This document shows positions 47,066 through 55,941 of a DNA stretch of 64,000 bases, in pieces. The DNA is from Aquimarina aggregata. GTDB lineage: Bacteria; Bacteroidota; Bacteroidia; Flavobacteriales; Flavobacteriaceae. Both the position numbers and the translations under genes were made by a program. Where the stretch lies: assembly GCF_001632745.1 (NCBI RefSeq), contig NZ_LQRT01000046.1, positions 186,001 through 250,000 on the forward strand. Direction: 5' to 3'. Below the pieces are notes generated by a model. The model was not told where the DNA came from. It did no database searches and saw only the letters and a program-made list of their open reading frames with translations. How positions within the stretch are numbered: position 1 is the first letter of the stretch; each line of letters starts with the position of its first letter.

Positions 47066-48577
47066 ATGACTACAAATTCAACACAAAACATATTACTTTG
47101 GACAATTATGCTGATTCTTTTTGTTCCTCAGAATGGAAAGGCTCAACAAATCAAGGTTCCTAAAGATACTACAATAGTTACCAATCACACTACAAATATA
47201 AAAGGGAAAACTATTCCTTATAAAGCAACGGTAGGGTTTCAACCCGTTTGGGATCAAAACAGAAAACAAATAGCCTCATTATCCTATACCTATTATAAAA
47301 GAACTGATATAAAAAATGATCAGAACAGACCCCTACTAATCTCTTTTAATGGTGGACCAGGATCTGGTTCGGTTTGGATGCATATTGCATATACAGGGCC
47401 TCGAATCCTTAAAATCGATGAAGAAGGTTTTCCTATTCAACCCTACGGTGTTAAATCTAATCCTAATTCTATTTTAGATGTAGCCGATATCGTATTTATT
47501 AACCCAGTCAATACTGGTTATTCAAGAATGATAATGGATGCCGAGGGTAAAATGCCCGAAAAAGAAGTTTTCTTTGGAGTAAATGCAGATATAAAATATC
47601 TCGCCAGTTGGGTAAATACTTTTGTTACTAGATATAACAGATGGAGATCTCCTAAATATCTTATTGGCGAAAGTTATGGAACCACAAGAGTTTCTGGGTT
47701 GGCCTTTGAATTACAAACTAACCATTGGATGTACCTTAACGGTGTTATTTTGGTTTCACCAACTCAAATAGGATTTAAATTTGATGGACCTGTAGAAGTA
47801 GCAAATCGTCTACCTTATTTTGCCGCTGCAGCTTGGTATCACAAAATGCTACCTTCAGAATTACAAAGTAAAGATTTATTAGAAGTATTACCCGAAGTAG
47901 AACAGTATGCGGTAAATAAACTACTTCCTGCTATTGTAAAAAGTGGATATTTAGATGCTTCAATAGAAGAAGAAGTAATTACAAAAATGGCATATTATTC
48001 AGGTTTGTCTAAAAAAACTATAAAACAACATAATCTCGAGGTTCCTAAAAGTTATTTTTGGAAAGATTTACTACGAAATCGTGATGGATTTACTATTGGA
48101 AGATTAGATTCTAGGTACAAGGGGATGGATATCAAAGAGGCTGGTGAAATGCCTGATTATAATAGTGAGTTAACCGCTTGGCTTCATGCTTTTACTCCAG
48201 CTATTAATTATTACTACACACAAGAATTAAATTTTAAAACGGATCTTAAATATAATATGTTTGGGCCTGTTCGCCCTTGGGATAGAACAGAAAATAACGC
48301 AGGAGAAAGCCTAAGAAAAGCAATGGCGATGAATGCTAATTTACATACAATGATTCAATCAGGATATTATGATGGTGCTACCACATATTTTAATGCCAAA
48401 TATGTAATGTGGCAGCTCAATACTAATCGAAAATTAACAGATCGACTTAGTTTTAAAGGATATCGTAGTGGTCATATGATGTATCTTAGAAACGAAGATT
48501 TGATTAAGGCAAATGATGATATTAGAGATTTTATCATAAAATCCTCTACCACTATTAGTAAAGGTTCAAAGTATTAG
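47066..48577 (+). CDS. S10-family serine carboxypeptidase, exported
   Basis: 503 residues with a signal-like N terminus (QNILLWTIMLILFVPQNGKAQ, cleaved near 27). The S10 motifs are visible: ISFNGGPGSGSVW (oxyanion), nucleophile Ser in LIGESYGTTRV, Asp in the middle part and a late YRSGHMMYL with the catalytic His. The length is typical. It removes C-terminal residues from peptides. It is the last gene of the run begun by the propeller amidohydrolase. Confidence 0.9.
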   Translation: MTTNSTQNILLWTIMLILFVPQNGKAQQIKVPKDTTIVTNHTTNIKGKTIPYKATVGFQPVWDQNRKQIASLSYTYYKRTDIKNDQNRPLLISFNGGPGSGSVWMHIAYTGPRILKIDEEGFPIQPYGVKSNPNSILDVADIVFINPVNTGYSRMIMDAEGKMPEKEVFFGVNADIKYLASWVNTFVTRYNRWRSPKYLIGESYGTTRVSGLAFELQTNHWMYLNGVILVSPTQIGFKFDGPVEVANRLPYFAAAAWYHKMLPSELQSKDLLEVLPEVEQYAVNKLLPAIVKSGYLDASIEEEVITKMAYYSGLSKKTIKQHNLEVPKSYFWKDLLRNRDGFTIGRLDSRYKGMDIKEAGEMPDYNSELTAWLHAFTPAINYYYTQELNFKTDLKYNMFGPVRPWDRTENNAGESLRKAMAMNANLHTMIQSGYYDGATTYFNAKYVMWQLNTNRKLTDRLSFKGYRSGHMMYLRNEDLIKANDDIRDFIIKSSTTISKGSKY

Positions 48578-48616
48578 AGACTTCAAAACATGCTAAAGAA
48601 TAGCAAATCAAAATTC

Positions 48617-48644
48617 TTGTTTATTGAAATTCTGTTTATCTTTA
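48617..48644 (+). promoter_or_regulatory. Bacteroidota-type promoter before the DUF3291 gene
   Basis: TTG at 48617-48619, 17-bp spacer and TATCTTTA at 48637-48644. The last base is A in place of the consensus G. The same TATCTTT core recurs before other genes at 51611, 53807 and 59561. The start codon is 35 nt downstream. Confidence 0.5.
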
Positions 48645-48678
48645 AATCAAAAAACACATATCCAACTTAATTAATACT

Positions 48679-49143
48679 ATGCAATTAGCACAAGTAAATA
48701 TAGCAGAAATGCTAGCGCCAATAGACGATCCTATTATGGCTGATTTTGTAAATAACCTTGATCGAATTAATGAACTTGCCGAAAAAAGTGATGGTTTTGT
48801 ATGGAGACTTAAAGGTGACGAGGGTAATGCAACAGCAATAACAGTATTTGATAATTTATTCTTGATCATAAATATGTCTGTATGGAAAGATTCAGAGTCA
48901 TTATTTGATTTTGTATATAAAACAGCACATTCTGATATTTTAAAACGTAAAAAAGAATGGTTTCATAAATTACCGCGGATGCATATGGCATTTTGGTATA
49001 TCGAAAACGGACATGAACCTACTCCAGAAGAAGCAAAAGAACGTCTTTACTATTTGCAAGAACACGGGGAAACGCCTTATTCTTTTTCTTTTAAAAGCAA
49101 GTTTACAGAAACAGATGCTAAAGAATATATTCCGAAAAAATAA
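48679..49143 (+). CDS. DUF3291 family protein
   Basis: 154 residues, cytoplasmic. Family features are AQVNIAEMLAPIDDPIMADFVNNLDRINELAEKS, GFVWRLKGDEG, the INMSVWKDSESLFDFVYKTAH strand-helix pair and MHMAFWYIENGHEPTPEEAKERL. The fold is ferredoxin-like, as in monooxygenase-type dimeric barrel proteins; no catalytic role is known. It has its own promoter and is followed by a secreted protein gene after 17 nt. Confidence 0.88.
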   Translation: MQLAQVNIAEMLAPIDDPIMADFVNNLDRINELAEKSDGFVWRLKGDEGNATAITVFDNLFLIINMSVWKDSESLFDFVYKTAHSDILKRKKEWFHKLPRMHMAFWYIENGHEPTPEEAKERLYYLQEHGETPYSFSFKSKFTETDAKEYIPKK

Positions 49144-49160
49144 GGATATTTACTCACAAA

Positions 49161-49748
49161 ATGGCTTTGACACCAAAGATTATACTACTTTTTTTCTGTC
49201 TTGTATATTGTAATTTATTTGGCATACAGGAGCAAATAAAATTTGAAAAAGAACAGCGTATAAAAAAAGTACAAGTACCGCAAAATGCATTGTCATTTAT
49301 AGACTCTTGTTTTACACAAAAGAAAATAAAATGGTTTGCCGAAAAAAGTCAAGACGGAAAAACATTTGAAGCCAAGGCTAAATATAATAACTACAGATAT
49401 AGTATCGAATTTGATACATCAGGGAACCTTATTGATATAGAGAAAACGATTCCTTATAAAAGTTTGCCTACAGAGATCAAGACCAAAATTAATCTTAGAT
49501 TATCTAAAGCTTTCTTGAAACCAAAAATTATTAAAATTCAAGAGCAATGGGTAGGCAATAAAAAAGCACTCCTACAACTAATTAAAAAAGGTAATACATT
49601 AGAACAGTATGTTTTAAATTATGAAATAGTACTTAAGGCTAAAAAAAGTGGCGCTTTTAAAATGTTTGAAGTGCTTATCAATACTAACGGAGAAATTATC
49701 AAAACGTTAGAAATTATTGAACGTAATACAGATAACTTAGAATTTTAG
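49161..49748 (+). CDS. Exported PepSY-like protein of unknown function
   Basis: 195 residues with an N-terminal hydrophobic signal (LTPKIILLFFCLVYCNLFG). The mature part is a strand-rich sequence with KIKWFAEKSQDGKTFEAKAKY, YSIEFDTSGNLIDIEKTIPY and a repeat of the same shape near the C terminus (FEVLINTNGEIIKTLEII). This beta-lactamase-inhibitor/PepSY-like pattern is common in flavobacteria. It overlaps no gene but is 17 nt from both neighbours and is followed by a DUF2490 outer-membrane gene, which may be its partner. Confidence 0.65.
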   Translation: MALTPKIILLFFCLVYCNLFGIQEQIKFEKEQRIKKVQVPQNALSFIDSCFTQKKIKWFAEKSQDGKTFEAKAKYNNYRYSIEFDTSGNLIDIEKTIPYKSLPTEIKTKINLRLSKAFLKPKIIKIQEQWVGNKKALLQLIKKGNTLEQYVLNYEIVLKAKKSGAFKMFEVLINTNGEIIKTLEIIERNTDNLEF

Positions 49749-49765
49749 TAAAAAGGTGTAAGTTA

Positions 49766-50455
49766 ATGAGGAAAACTTTTTATTTATTTTTCTGTATCAT
49801 GATATATTCATTCTCCTGGTCGCAATCTACGTTTACCTCTGGTTTGTTACCGCGAATAAGAATATCATCTAAGTTAACAAACACTATTAAATGGGTAAAC
49901 GGTATAGAATCCAGACAACTCTTTACAGATAATACTAAGAAAAACTCCTTTGACTATGTCTTAACAGATATATCTTCTCTAGCATCCTTTAAAATTGGAC
50001 ATAATAGCTCTCTTAATGGTGGGTATTTGTTAAGAATTGAAGATAATCAAGTAACCCATAGAACTATTCAACAGTATAGTTTTGTGTATTCTTATCATGC
50101 TATACGAGTAGGCCATAGATTTGTAACCGATCAGACATTTAGTACTACTACTTTACCTAAATATAGAGGTCGTTATAGAGTAACTTTAGAAAAACCACTT
50201 AACGGAGATAAAATAAACCCAAATGAGTTCTACATAAAACTAAGTAATGAATATTTGTTTTCATATCAAGACAGTAAATTAGATATTGAACTTAGAGTAT
50301 TGCCATTTTTAGGTTATGAGCTTAATCTTAAAAACAAGATAGAAGCAGGTATTGATTATCGTCTTAGTAAATTCATAAATTCAGATCCAAAAAACACGCT
50401 ATGGTTTACAATTAATTGGTTTTATACCATTCAAAATCCTAAGAATAAAAAGTAA
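49766..50455 (+). CDS. DUF2490 outer-membrane beta-barrel protein
   Basis: 229 residues with a signal peptide ending FSWSQ near residue 20. The rest is alternating amphipathic strands ending in an aromatic-rich strand (LWFTINWFYTIQ), typical of small outer-membrane barrels. Family features are a central HRTIQQYSFVYSY, RVGHRFVTDQTF and FYIKLSNEYLFSYQ. Function is unknown. It follows the PepSY-like gene by 17 nt and is probably co-transcribed. Confidence 0.8.
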   Translation: MRKTFYLFFCIMIYSFSWSQSTFTSGLLPRIRISSKLTNTIKWVNGIESRQLFTDNTKKNSFDYVLTDISSLASFKIGHNSSLNGGYLLRIEDNQVTHRTIQQYSFVYSYHAIRVGHRFVTDQTFSTTTLPKYRGRYRVTLEKPLNGDKINPNEFYIKLSNEYLFSYQDSKLDIELRVLPFLGYELNLKNKIEAGIDYRLSKFINSDPKNTLWFTINWFYTIQNPKNKK

Positions 50456-50533
50456 CTGGATACAAAGGATTAACTCTATTTTATAATGAAGTTTCTAACA
50501 AAATATATACATTAGTTATATAAATCAATAACA

Positions 50534-51544
50534 ATGTCAGCAATTATCAAAATAAGACCTTTAGGATTTCCATGGGAAACGAATGATCCTTTTTTATTCT
50601 GTGCATATCATGAAGATCAATATCCCAAAGGAAATGGAAAATTAGGTCCAGAAGCTTCGTTAAATGGACGTAATATCGGGCAAGATTTTACACTTAAAGA
50701 TGGTTGGAGAATGTATCATGGTAGTAAAATCCCTGGATTCCCCGCACATCCCCATAGAGGTTTTGAAACAGTAACTATTGCCCAACATGGACTAGTTGAC
50801 CATTCGGATTCTCTGGGAGCGGCAGGCAGATTTGGCAATGGTGATGTGCAATGGATGACCGCTGGTAAAGGAGTACAACATTCAGAAATGTTCCCTTTAC
50901 TTAAAACAGAAGAAGAAAACCCTTTATTACTTTTTCAAATTTGGCTTAACCTTCCAAGGGAGAAAAAAATGGTAGAACCGTATTTCAAAATGCTTTGGAA
51001 TGAAGACATACCTATCATAAAGTTAACAGATGAAAATCAAAAAGTTATCGAAATTACATTAGTAGCAGGTACACTTAATAACCACATAGCACCAGAACCT
51101 GCACCAAATTCATGGGCAGCAAACCCTGAAAATGAAATACTAATATCAACAATAAAAATAGATGCTAATGCAAAATATACTTTTCCTAAAGCTTCTTTAG
51201 GAATTAATCGATCTATATACTTTTTCAAAGGAACTGAAATAATGGGCGAAGAATCTACAATCCCTGTTAATCATGAAATTGTTTTGAACGCTAATCAGGA
51301 GTTCACGATAAAAAATGGCGATACCACAGCACACCTACTCCTATTACAAGGCAAACCAATAAATGAACCTGTTGTTAAACATGGCCCTTTTGTTATGAAT
51401 AGTCAAATTGAAATTCGAGAAGCAATACAAGAATACCAACAAACTGAATTCGGAGGATGGCCTTGGCCCGGTTATGATCATGTTCATGATAAACGTAAAG
51501 GTCGTTTTGCACTGTACCCTGACGGAACAGAAATTATAAAATGA
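50534..51544 (+). CDS. Pirin-family protein
   Basis: 336 residues, cytoplasmic bicupin. The metal-binding N-terminal cupin shows HPHRGFETVT and GDVQWMTAGKGVQHSEMF, which hold the three His and one Glu ligands. A C-terminal cupin follows (about 190-300), and the segment GGWPWPGYDHVHD lies near the end. Some bacterial pirins have quercetin dioxygenase activity, others regulate pyruvate metabolism; the role here cannot be fixed. It is a single gene. Confidence 0.92.
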   Translation: MSAIIKIRPLGFPWETNDPFLFCAYHEDQYPKGNGKLGPEASLNGRNIGQDFTLKDGWRMYHGSKIPGFPAHPHRGFETVTIAQHGLVDHSDSLGAAGRFGNGDVQWMTAGKGVQHSEMFPLLKTEEENPLLLFQIWLNLPREKKMVEPYFKMLWNEDIPIIKLTDENQKVIEITLVAGTLNNHIAPEPAPNSWAANPENEILISTIKIDANAKYTFPKASLGINRSIYFFKGTEIMGEESTIPVNHEIVLNANQEFTIKNGDTTAHLLLLQGKPINEPVVKHGPFVMNSQIEIREAIQEYQQTEFGGWPWPGYDHVHDKRKGRFALYPDGTEIIK

Positions 51545-51656
51545 TGTAACTTTTAAAATACGAAAAGAAATAAATTAGCAACATTAGTTTCATATACTTT
51601 AACATTATATTATCTTTAAGCATATCATTGTCAATATCTAAGAAGATTTTACCTGA

Positions 51657-53717
51657 ATGTTTGCTAGAAATACGCTTTTCTTACTCCTAACCTTTTTTCT
51701 ATATTCAACATTCTTTGTTTCTTGTTCAAAGAAAGAAATTTTAACAGATGACGAAAAAAAATGGCTTGATAATAATAAGGTTACCTTAGGATTTTTCCCC
51801 TACTACCCGCCATATGAATTTGTAAGTAAAGAAAATGAAATCATAGGATTCTTTGTAGAATACTTTGATTTGATAGAAGAAAAAATTAATTATAAATTCG
51901 ACAGGAAATATTATGTAGAGTGGCCAGATGTAATGCATGATGCAAAAAATCAAAATGTTGATATAATTTCTCAAATACAAGCCACTCCAGAAAGAAAAGA
52001 ATATTTAAACTTTTATGCAGAGTTGTTCGAGTCTAAACATGTTCTTGTTACAAGAAAGAACTCTTTGTTTGACACTATTGATGATTTTAAAAATAAAATT
52101 ATTACGATCCCCGAAGATTATGCCATTTTAGATATTCTAAAACTTAAATACCCTAATCATAACTTTGTAGAAGATGAAGATGACCTAAAATGCCTTCAAA
52201 AATTAAACTCTGGAGAATACGATGCCTATATAGGTCCAAGGTCTGTTATTAATTTTTTGATAAAAAACAAAGAACTTAACAACCTACAAATTGCTTCTGA
52301 AACAAATCTTTCATATAAGCCAGGTCTATCCGTTCATAAAAACAATAGGGTTTTAAACAATATTATTAGAAAAGCAGTAAACAGTATTTCTGAATCAGAA
52401 AAAGAAGATCTAATTGGAAATTGGTTGTATACGCAAACACAACCTTTTTATAAAAAAAATAATTTTCTGATTCCTTTTATCATAATTTTATTGTCGGTAT
52501 TAAGTACCATATTGGGCATTAATTTTTATTTAAATTATATTGTAAAAAAGAAAACAAAAGAACTAAGAATTTCGAAAGAGATTGCCGAGAAAGACAATCA
52601 ACTTAAAACAGCATTCATTAATAATATTTCACATGAAATTCGAACACCAATGAATGGAATCATTGGATTTTCAAAGTTTCTTGAAGAATCACTTACAAGT
52701 ACCGAAAAAGAAAAATACACTAAAATTATTATCAATAGTAGTAAACAACTTATCACTACTATGGATAACATTCTTGAGATTTCTAAACTACAAACGCAAC
52801 AGGTCGCCCTTAATCTCAAAAAAACTGATGTATTCAAGTTATTGGATCAAGTGTTTTCTAATTTTGAAGAGAAGGCAAAGAAAAAAGAGATTGCTCTTAT
52901 TCTTAATAATAATTTATTAGAACATGAACGATTTGCGCTGCTTGATCAATCTAAATTAAATCAAGTTATTTCAAGTTTAATCGAAAATGCCGTTAAATTT
53001 ACAGAAATAGGTGCTGTACTTATCTCATGTAATATTTTAAATTCATCACTTATCATCGCCATTAGAGACTCTGGGATAGGAATAAATTCAAAAGATCAAA
53101 AAAATATTTTTAAAAGTTTTTCTCAATCAGAGAACCAAATTTCACGAAGATATGGTGGCCTAGGTTTAGGATTGACTATTGCTAAAGAGAATGTTAGTTT
53201 AATGGGAGGTAAATTATCATTTTCTTCTATTCAAAATCAGGGATCCACTTTTAGGCTTGAACTACCATATTCTATTATTAAAACACAAAACTCAAATGTT
53301 TCTGAACAAAATGACTCTCAGTCTAGTAAACTCAAAGAATATAGAGCATTAATAGCCGAAGATGGTGAGGTTAATTTTTTATTCCTCAAAACTATATTAA
53401 TGAAAATAGAAAACTACTTATTTGTCGTATATCGGGCAAAAAATGGTAAAGAAGCGGTAGATTTTTGTAAAAACAATGATTATTTGGATATCGTTTTTAT
53501 GGATATAAAAATGCCCGAAATGGATGGATATGAAGCTACAAGGCTCATAAAAAAAATGAATACCCAACTCCCGGTTGTAGCCCAAACTGCATATTCTAGT
53601 AATGAAGATATTCATAATGCCTTTGCTGCCGGATGTGACGATTTTATTTCAAAACCCGTAGATCCAAAAGCATTAAAAAAAATAATTGAAAAATACCTAG
53701 TAATTTCTTCTTCTTGA
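51657..53717 (+). CDS. Hybrid sensor kinase with SBP-type sensor, HisKA-HATPase and receiver domain
   Basis: 686 residues. A lipoprotein-like N terminus (VSC near residue 24) leads to a bacterial solute-binding (SBP_bac_3) domain (about 35-255, VTLGFFPYYPPYEFVSKENEIIGFFVEYFD). A transmembrane helix follows (about 272-295). The kinase core has the H box NNISHEIRTPMNG, N box LIENAVKF and G boxes DSGIGI and GLGLGLTIAKENV. The C-terminal receiver (about 560-680) has the phospho-acceptor Asp in VFMDIKMPEMDG and the lysine in FISKPVD. No Hpt domain is fused. The paralogue at 53857 shares the whole layout. It probably senses a small amino acid or similar ligand. Confidence 0.92.
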   Translation: MFARNTLFLLLTFFLYSTFFVSCSKKEILTDDEKKWLDNNKVTLGFFPYYPPYEFVSKENEIIGFFVEYFDLIEEKINYKFDRKYYVEWPDVMHDAKNQNVDIISQIQATPERKEYLNFYAELFESKHVLVTRKNSLFDTIDDFKNKIITIPEDYAILDILKLKYPNHNFVEDEDDLKCLQKLNSGEYDAYIGPRSVINFLIKNKELNNLQIASETNLSYKPGLSVHKNNRVLNNIIRKAVNSISESEKEDLIGNWLYTQTQPFYKKNNFLIPFIIILLSVLSTILGINFYLNYIVKKKTKELRISKEIAEKDNQLKTAFINNISHEIRTPMNGIIGFSKFLEESLTSTEKEKYTKIIINSSKQLITTMDNILEISKLQTQQVALNLKKTDVFKLLDQVFSNFEEKAKKKEIALILNNNLLEHERFALLDQSKLNQVISSLIENAVKFTEIGAVLISCNILNSSLIIAIRDSGIGINSKDQKNIFKSFSQSENQISRRYGGLGLGLTIAKENVSLMGGKLSFSSIQNQGSTFRLELPYSIIKTQNSNVSEQNDSQSSKLKEYRALIAEDGEVNFLFLKTILMKIENYLFVVYRAKNGKEAVDFCKNNDYLDIVFMDIKMPEMDGYEATRLIKKMNTQLPVVAQTAYSSNEDIHNAFAAGCDDFISKPVDPKALKKIIEKYLVISSS

Positions 53718-53773
53718 AGAATACAGCATACTTAGGTTGCATTGATTATTTGCAACTATTTTATAAATATCTT

Positions 53774-53794
53774 AACACTTTTCTTGAAAGTGTT
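53774..53794. promoter_or_regulatory. Palindrome AACACTTT-N5-AAAGTGTT over a promoter -33 element
   Basis: Perfect 8-bp arms (53774-53781 and 53787-53794) with a 5-nt spacer (TCTTG) whose TTG is the presumed -33 element of the promoter before the second hybrid kinase. A repressor site at this location would block transcription. It could alternatively be a hairpin ending the first kinase transcript, but no T tract follows. Confidence 0.4.
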
Positions 53795-53814
53795 GCTATT
53801 AAATAGTATCTTTA
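53784..53814 (+). promoter_or_regulatory. Bacteroidota-type promoter before the second hybrid kinase
   Basis: TTG at 53784-53786, 20-bp spacer and TATCTTTA at 53807-53814. It is followed after 42 nt by the ATG at 53857. It suggests that the second kinase gene is expressed separately from the first. Confidence 0.45.
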
Positions 53815-53856
53815 ATTTAAGGGAGTAAAAAAAGTAAGGGATAATTAGTATAAGTT

Positions 53857-55941
53857 ATGCCAAAACACATACAACAAGTTTTTCTTTTAGCTCTTGTGCT
53901 ATTAGGTCTTTTTTCCTGCTCCAAGTCTCAAACTCTTAGTGAGGCTGATAAAAAATGGCTCCGAGATAATGATAGTATTTCTGTAGCTTTCTTTCCGTAC
54001 TATGCACCGTATCAATTTATAAACGAAAACGAAAAAATAGATGGTATTCTTACAGATTATCTATCATTGATCGAAGATAAGATGGGGCATAAATTCGAAC
54101 GGAAATTATACAACAACTGGGAACAATTATTAAAAGATGCAGAAAATAATAAGATAGATATCATCTTAGAAATACAACAGACAGAAAAACGTGATAATTA
54201 TTTAAATTTCTATTCTCAACTTTTCAAGTCCAATTTTGTCTTGATTACAAAAGATAATTCTTTCCAGAACTCTAAACTTAGTGATTTTCATAACAAAACA
54301 GTAGTGGTTCCGAAAGATTACGGGATACATGAAATGCTTAAAGAGCAAGAAAAAAAATTGAATATTGCAACAGAAGTAGATGATATAGCATGTTTAAAAG
54401 AAGTTAATAGAGGAACATATGATGCCTATATCGGGCCTAAAGCAGTAGCTAACTATCTTATAAAAACAGAAAACTTAGAAAACCTTAATATCGTTCTTGA
54501 GACTCCGTACAGTTATACTCCTAGCCTAGCTGTACAAAAACAGAATGTAGAGCTTAATCAAATTATATCCAAAACAATCAAAACAATAAAAGATTCTGAA
54601 AAACAGGTTATCTTTGACAATTGGCTATACAATGCGATAGTTCCTTTCTACAAAAAACCAAGTTTTTGGATTGGTCTTTCTGGTATTATTTTAATCTCGC
54701 TTATTATTATTCTATTACTTAATAGATATTTAAAGTACTTAATTCGAGAAAAAACTAAGGAGTTAAAGGTTGCTAAAGAACGTGCAGAAGAAAGTAATAA
54801 GCTAAAAACTGCATTTATACATAATATCTCTCACGAAGTACGGACTCCTATGAATGGGATTATTGGTTTTTCTGAATTACTTAATGATCCACAAATAACA
54901 GTTCCAAAACAAAAAGAATATTCAAAAATTATCATTGATAGTAGCAATCAACTTATCAATATCATCGATGATATTATTGAAATTTCAAAATTAGAAACCA
55001 ATCAGGTAGAGGCCCGTTTTGAAGAAACCAATTTAAACGATATACTTAGACTACTATTTTCTGATTTTCAAAGTAAAGCTATTCTAAAAAAAATAGCCAT
55101 TTACCTTAATAACGCCATACAAGATGAGCAGGCTATTATCTTAACAGATAAATTAAAACTCAACAAAATACTCTACAATTTAATTGATAATGCCATTAAA
55201 TTCACAAACAAAGGTAGTATTGAAATTTCTTGTAAAATCGATAATGGAAATATCCTTATACAAGTAATAGATACTGGAATAGGTATTAAACCAGAGGACC
55301 AAGAATTAATTTTTAGAAATTTTTCTCAATCCGAAAAAGAAGTCACAAAGAGTTATGACGGACTTGGATTAGGCTTATCCATTGCTTTAAAAAATGCCAA
55401 ATTACTTAATGGAAATATTTCTTTCACATCAACTCCAAAAAAAGGATCTACTTTTATCTTAACGATTCCTTATCATCCCATCGTAGATCCAAATAAAGTT
55501 GATCCGTCTTTAAAAGAAATTAATGATATTTCAACAAATACTCCTATTAAACAAGTTATTTTAATTGTCGAAGATGGAGAAGTAAACTTTCTATTTCTTA
55601 AGACTTTATTATTAAAAATGAAAGGTTATAAATTTGTGATTCATAGAGCTGAAAATGGAAAAGAGGCATTAAATATTTGTGAAAACAATACACACATTGA
55701 TTTAGTACTTATGGATATCAGAATGCCTATAATGGATGGATATACGGCTACACGAAAAATCAAAAAAATCAGACCCGAACTCCCGATTGTAGCACAAACT
55801 GCTTATTCTACAGAAGAAGATATCCAAAAAGCCCTTGATGCTGGTTGTGATGATTTTGTATCTAAACCTGTAGACAGAAAACTCCTTGGTCCAATTATCA
55901 GTAAATATTTTTCTGGTTTAAAAAAATCAATACACTCCTAA
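53857..55941 (+). CDS. Hybrid sensor kinase, second copy
   Basis: 694 residues, same layout as the preceding kinase. The lipobox is canonical (LFSC, Cys near 22). The SBP_bac_3 domain (about 30-260) has SVAFFPYYAPYQFINENEKIDG, and a transmembrane helix follows at about 270-292. The kinase core has HNISHEVRTPMNG, LIDNAIKF, DTGIGI and GLGLGLSIALKNA, and the receiver has LVLMDIRMPIMDGY and FVSKPVD. A transmembrane kinase carrying a lipoprotein-type N terminus is unusual and is shared by both copies. The DUF1853 gene starts directly after its stop codon. Confidence 0.92.
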   Translation: MPKHIQQVFLLALVLLGLFSCSKSQTLSEADKKWLRDNDSISVAFFPYYAPYQFINENEKIDGILTDYLSLIEDKMGHKFERKLYNNWEQLLKDAENNKIDIILEIQQTEKRDNYLNFYSQLFKSNFVLITKDNSFQNSKLSDFHNKTVVVPKDYGIHEMLKEQEKKLNIATEVDDIACLKEVNRGTYDAYIGPKAVANYLIKTENLENLNIVLETPYSYTPSLAVQKQNVELNQIISKTIKTIKDSEKQVIFDNWLYNAIVPFYKKPSFWIGLSGIILISLIIILLLNRYLKYLIREKTKELKVAKERAEESNKLKTAFIHNISHEVRTPMNGIIGFSELLNDPQITVPKQKEYSKIIIDSSNQLINIIDDIIEISKLETNQVEARFEETNLNDILRLLFSDFQSKAILKKIAIYLNNAIQDEQAIILTDKLKLNKILYNLIDNAIKFTNKGSIEISCKIDNGNILIQVIDTGIGIKPEDQELIFRNFSQSEKEVTKSYDGLGLGLSIALKNAKLLNGNISFTSTPKKGSTFILTIPYHPIVDPNKVDPSLKEINDISTNTPIKQVILIVEDGEVNFLFLKTLLLKMKGYKFVIHRAENGKEALNICENNTHIDLVLMDIRMPIMDGYTATRKIKKIRPELPIVAQTAYSTEEDIQKALDAGCDDFVSKPVDRKLLGPIISKYFSGLKKSIHS

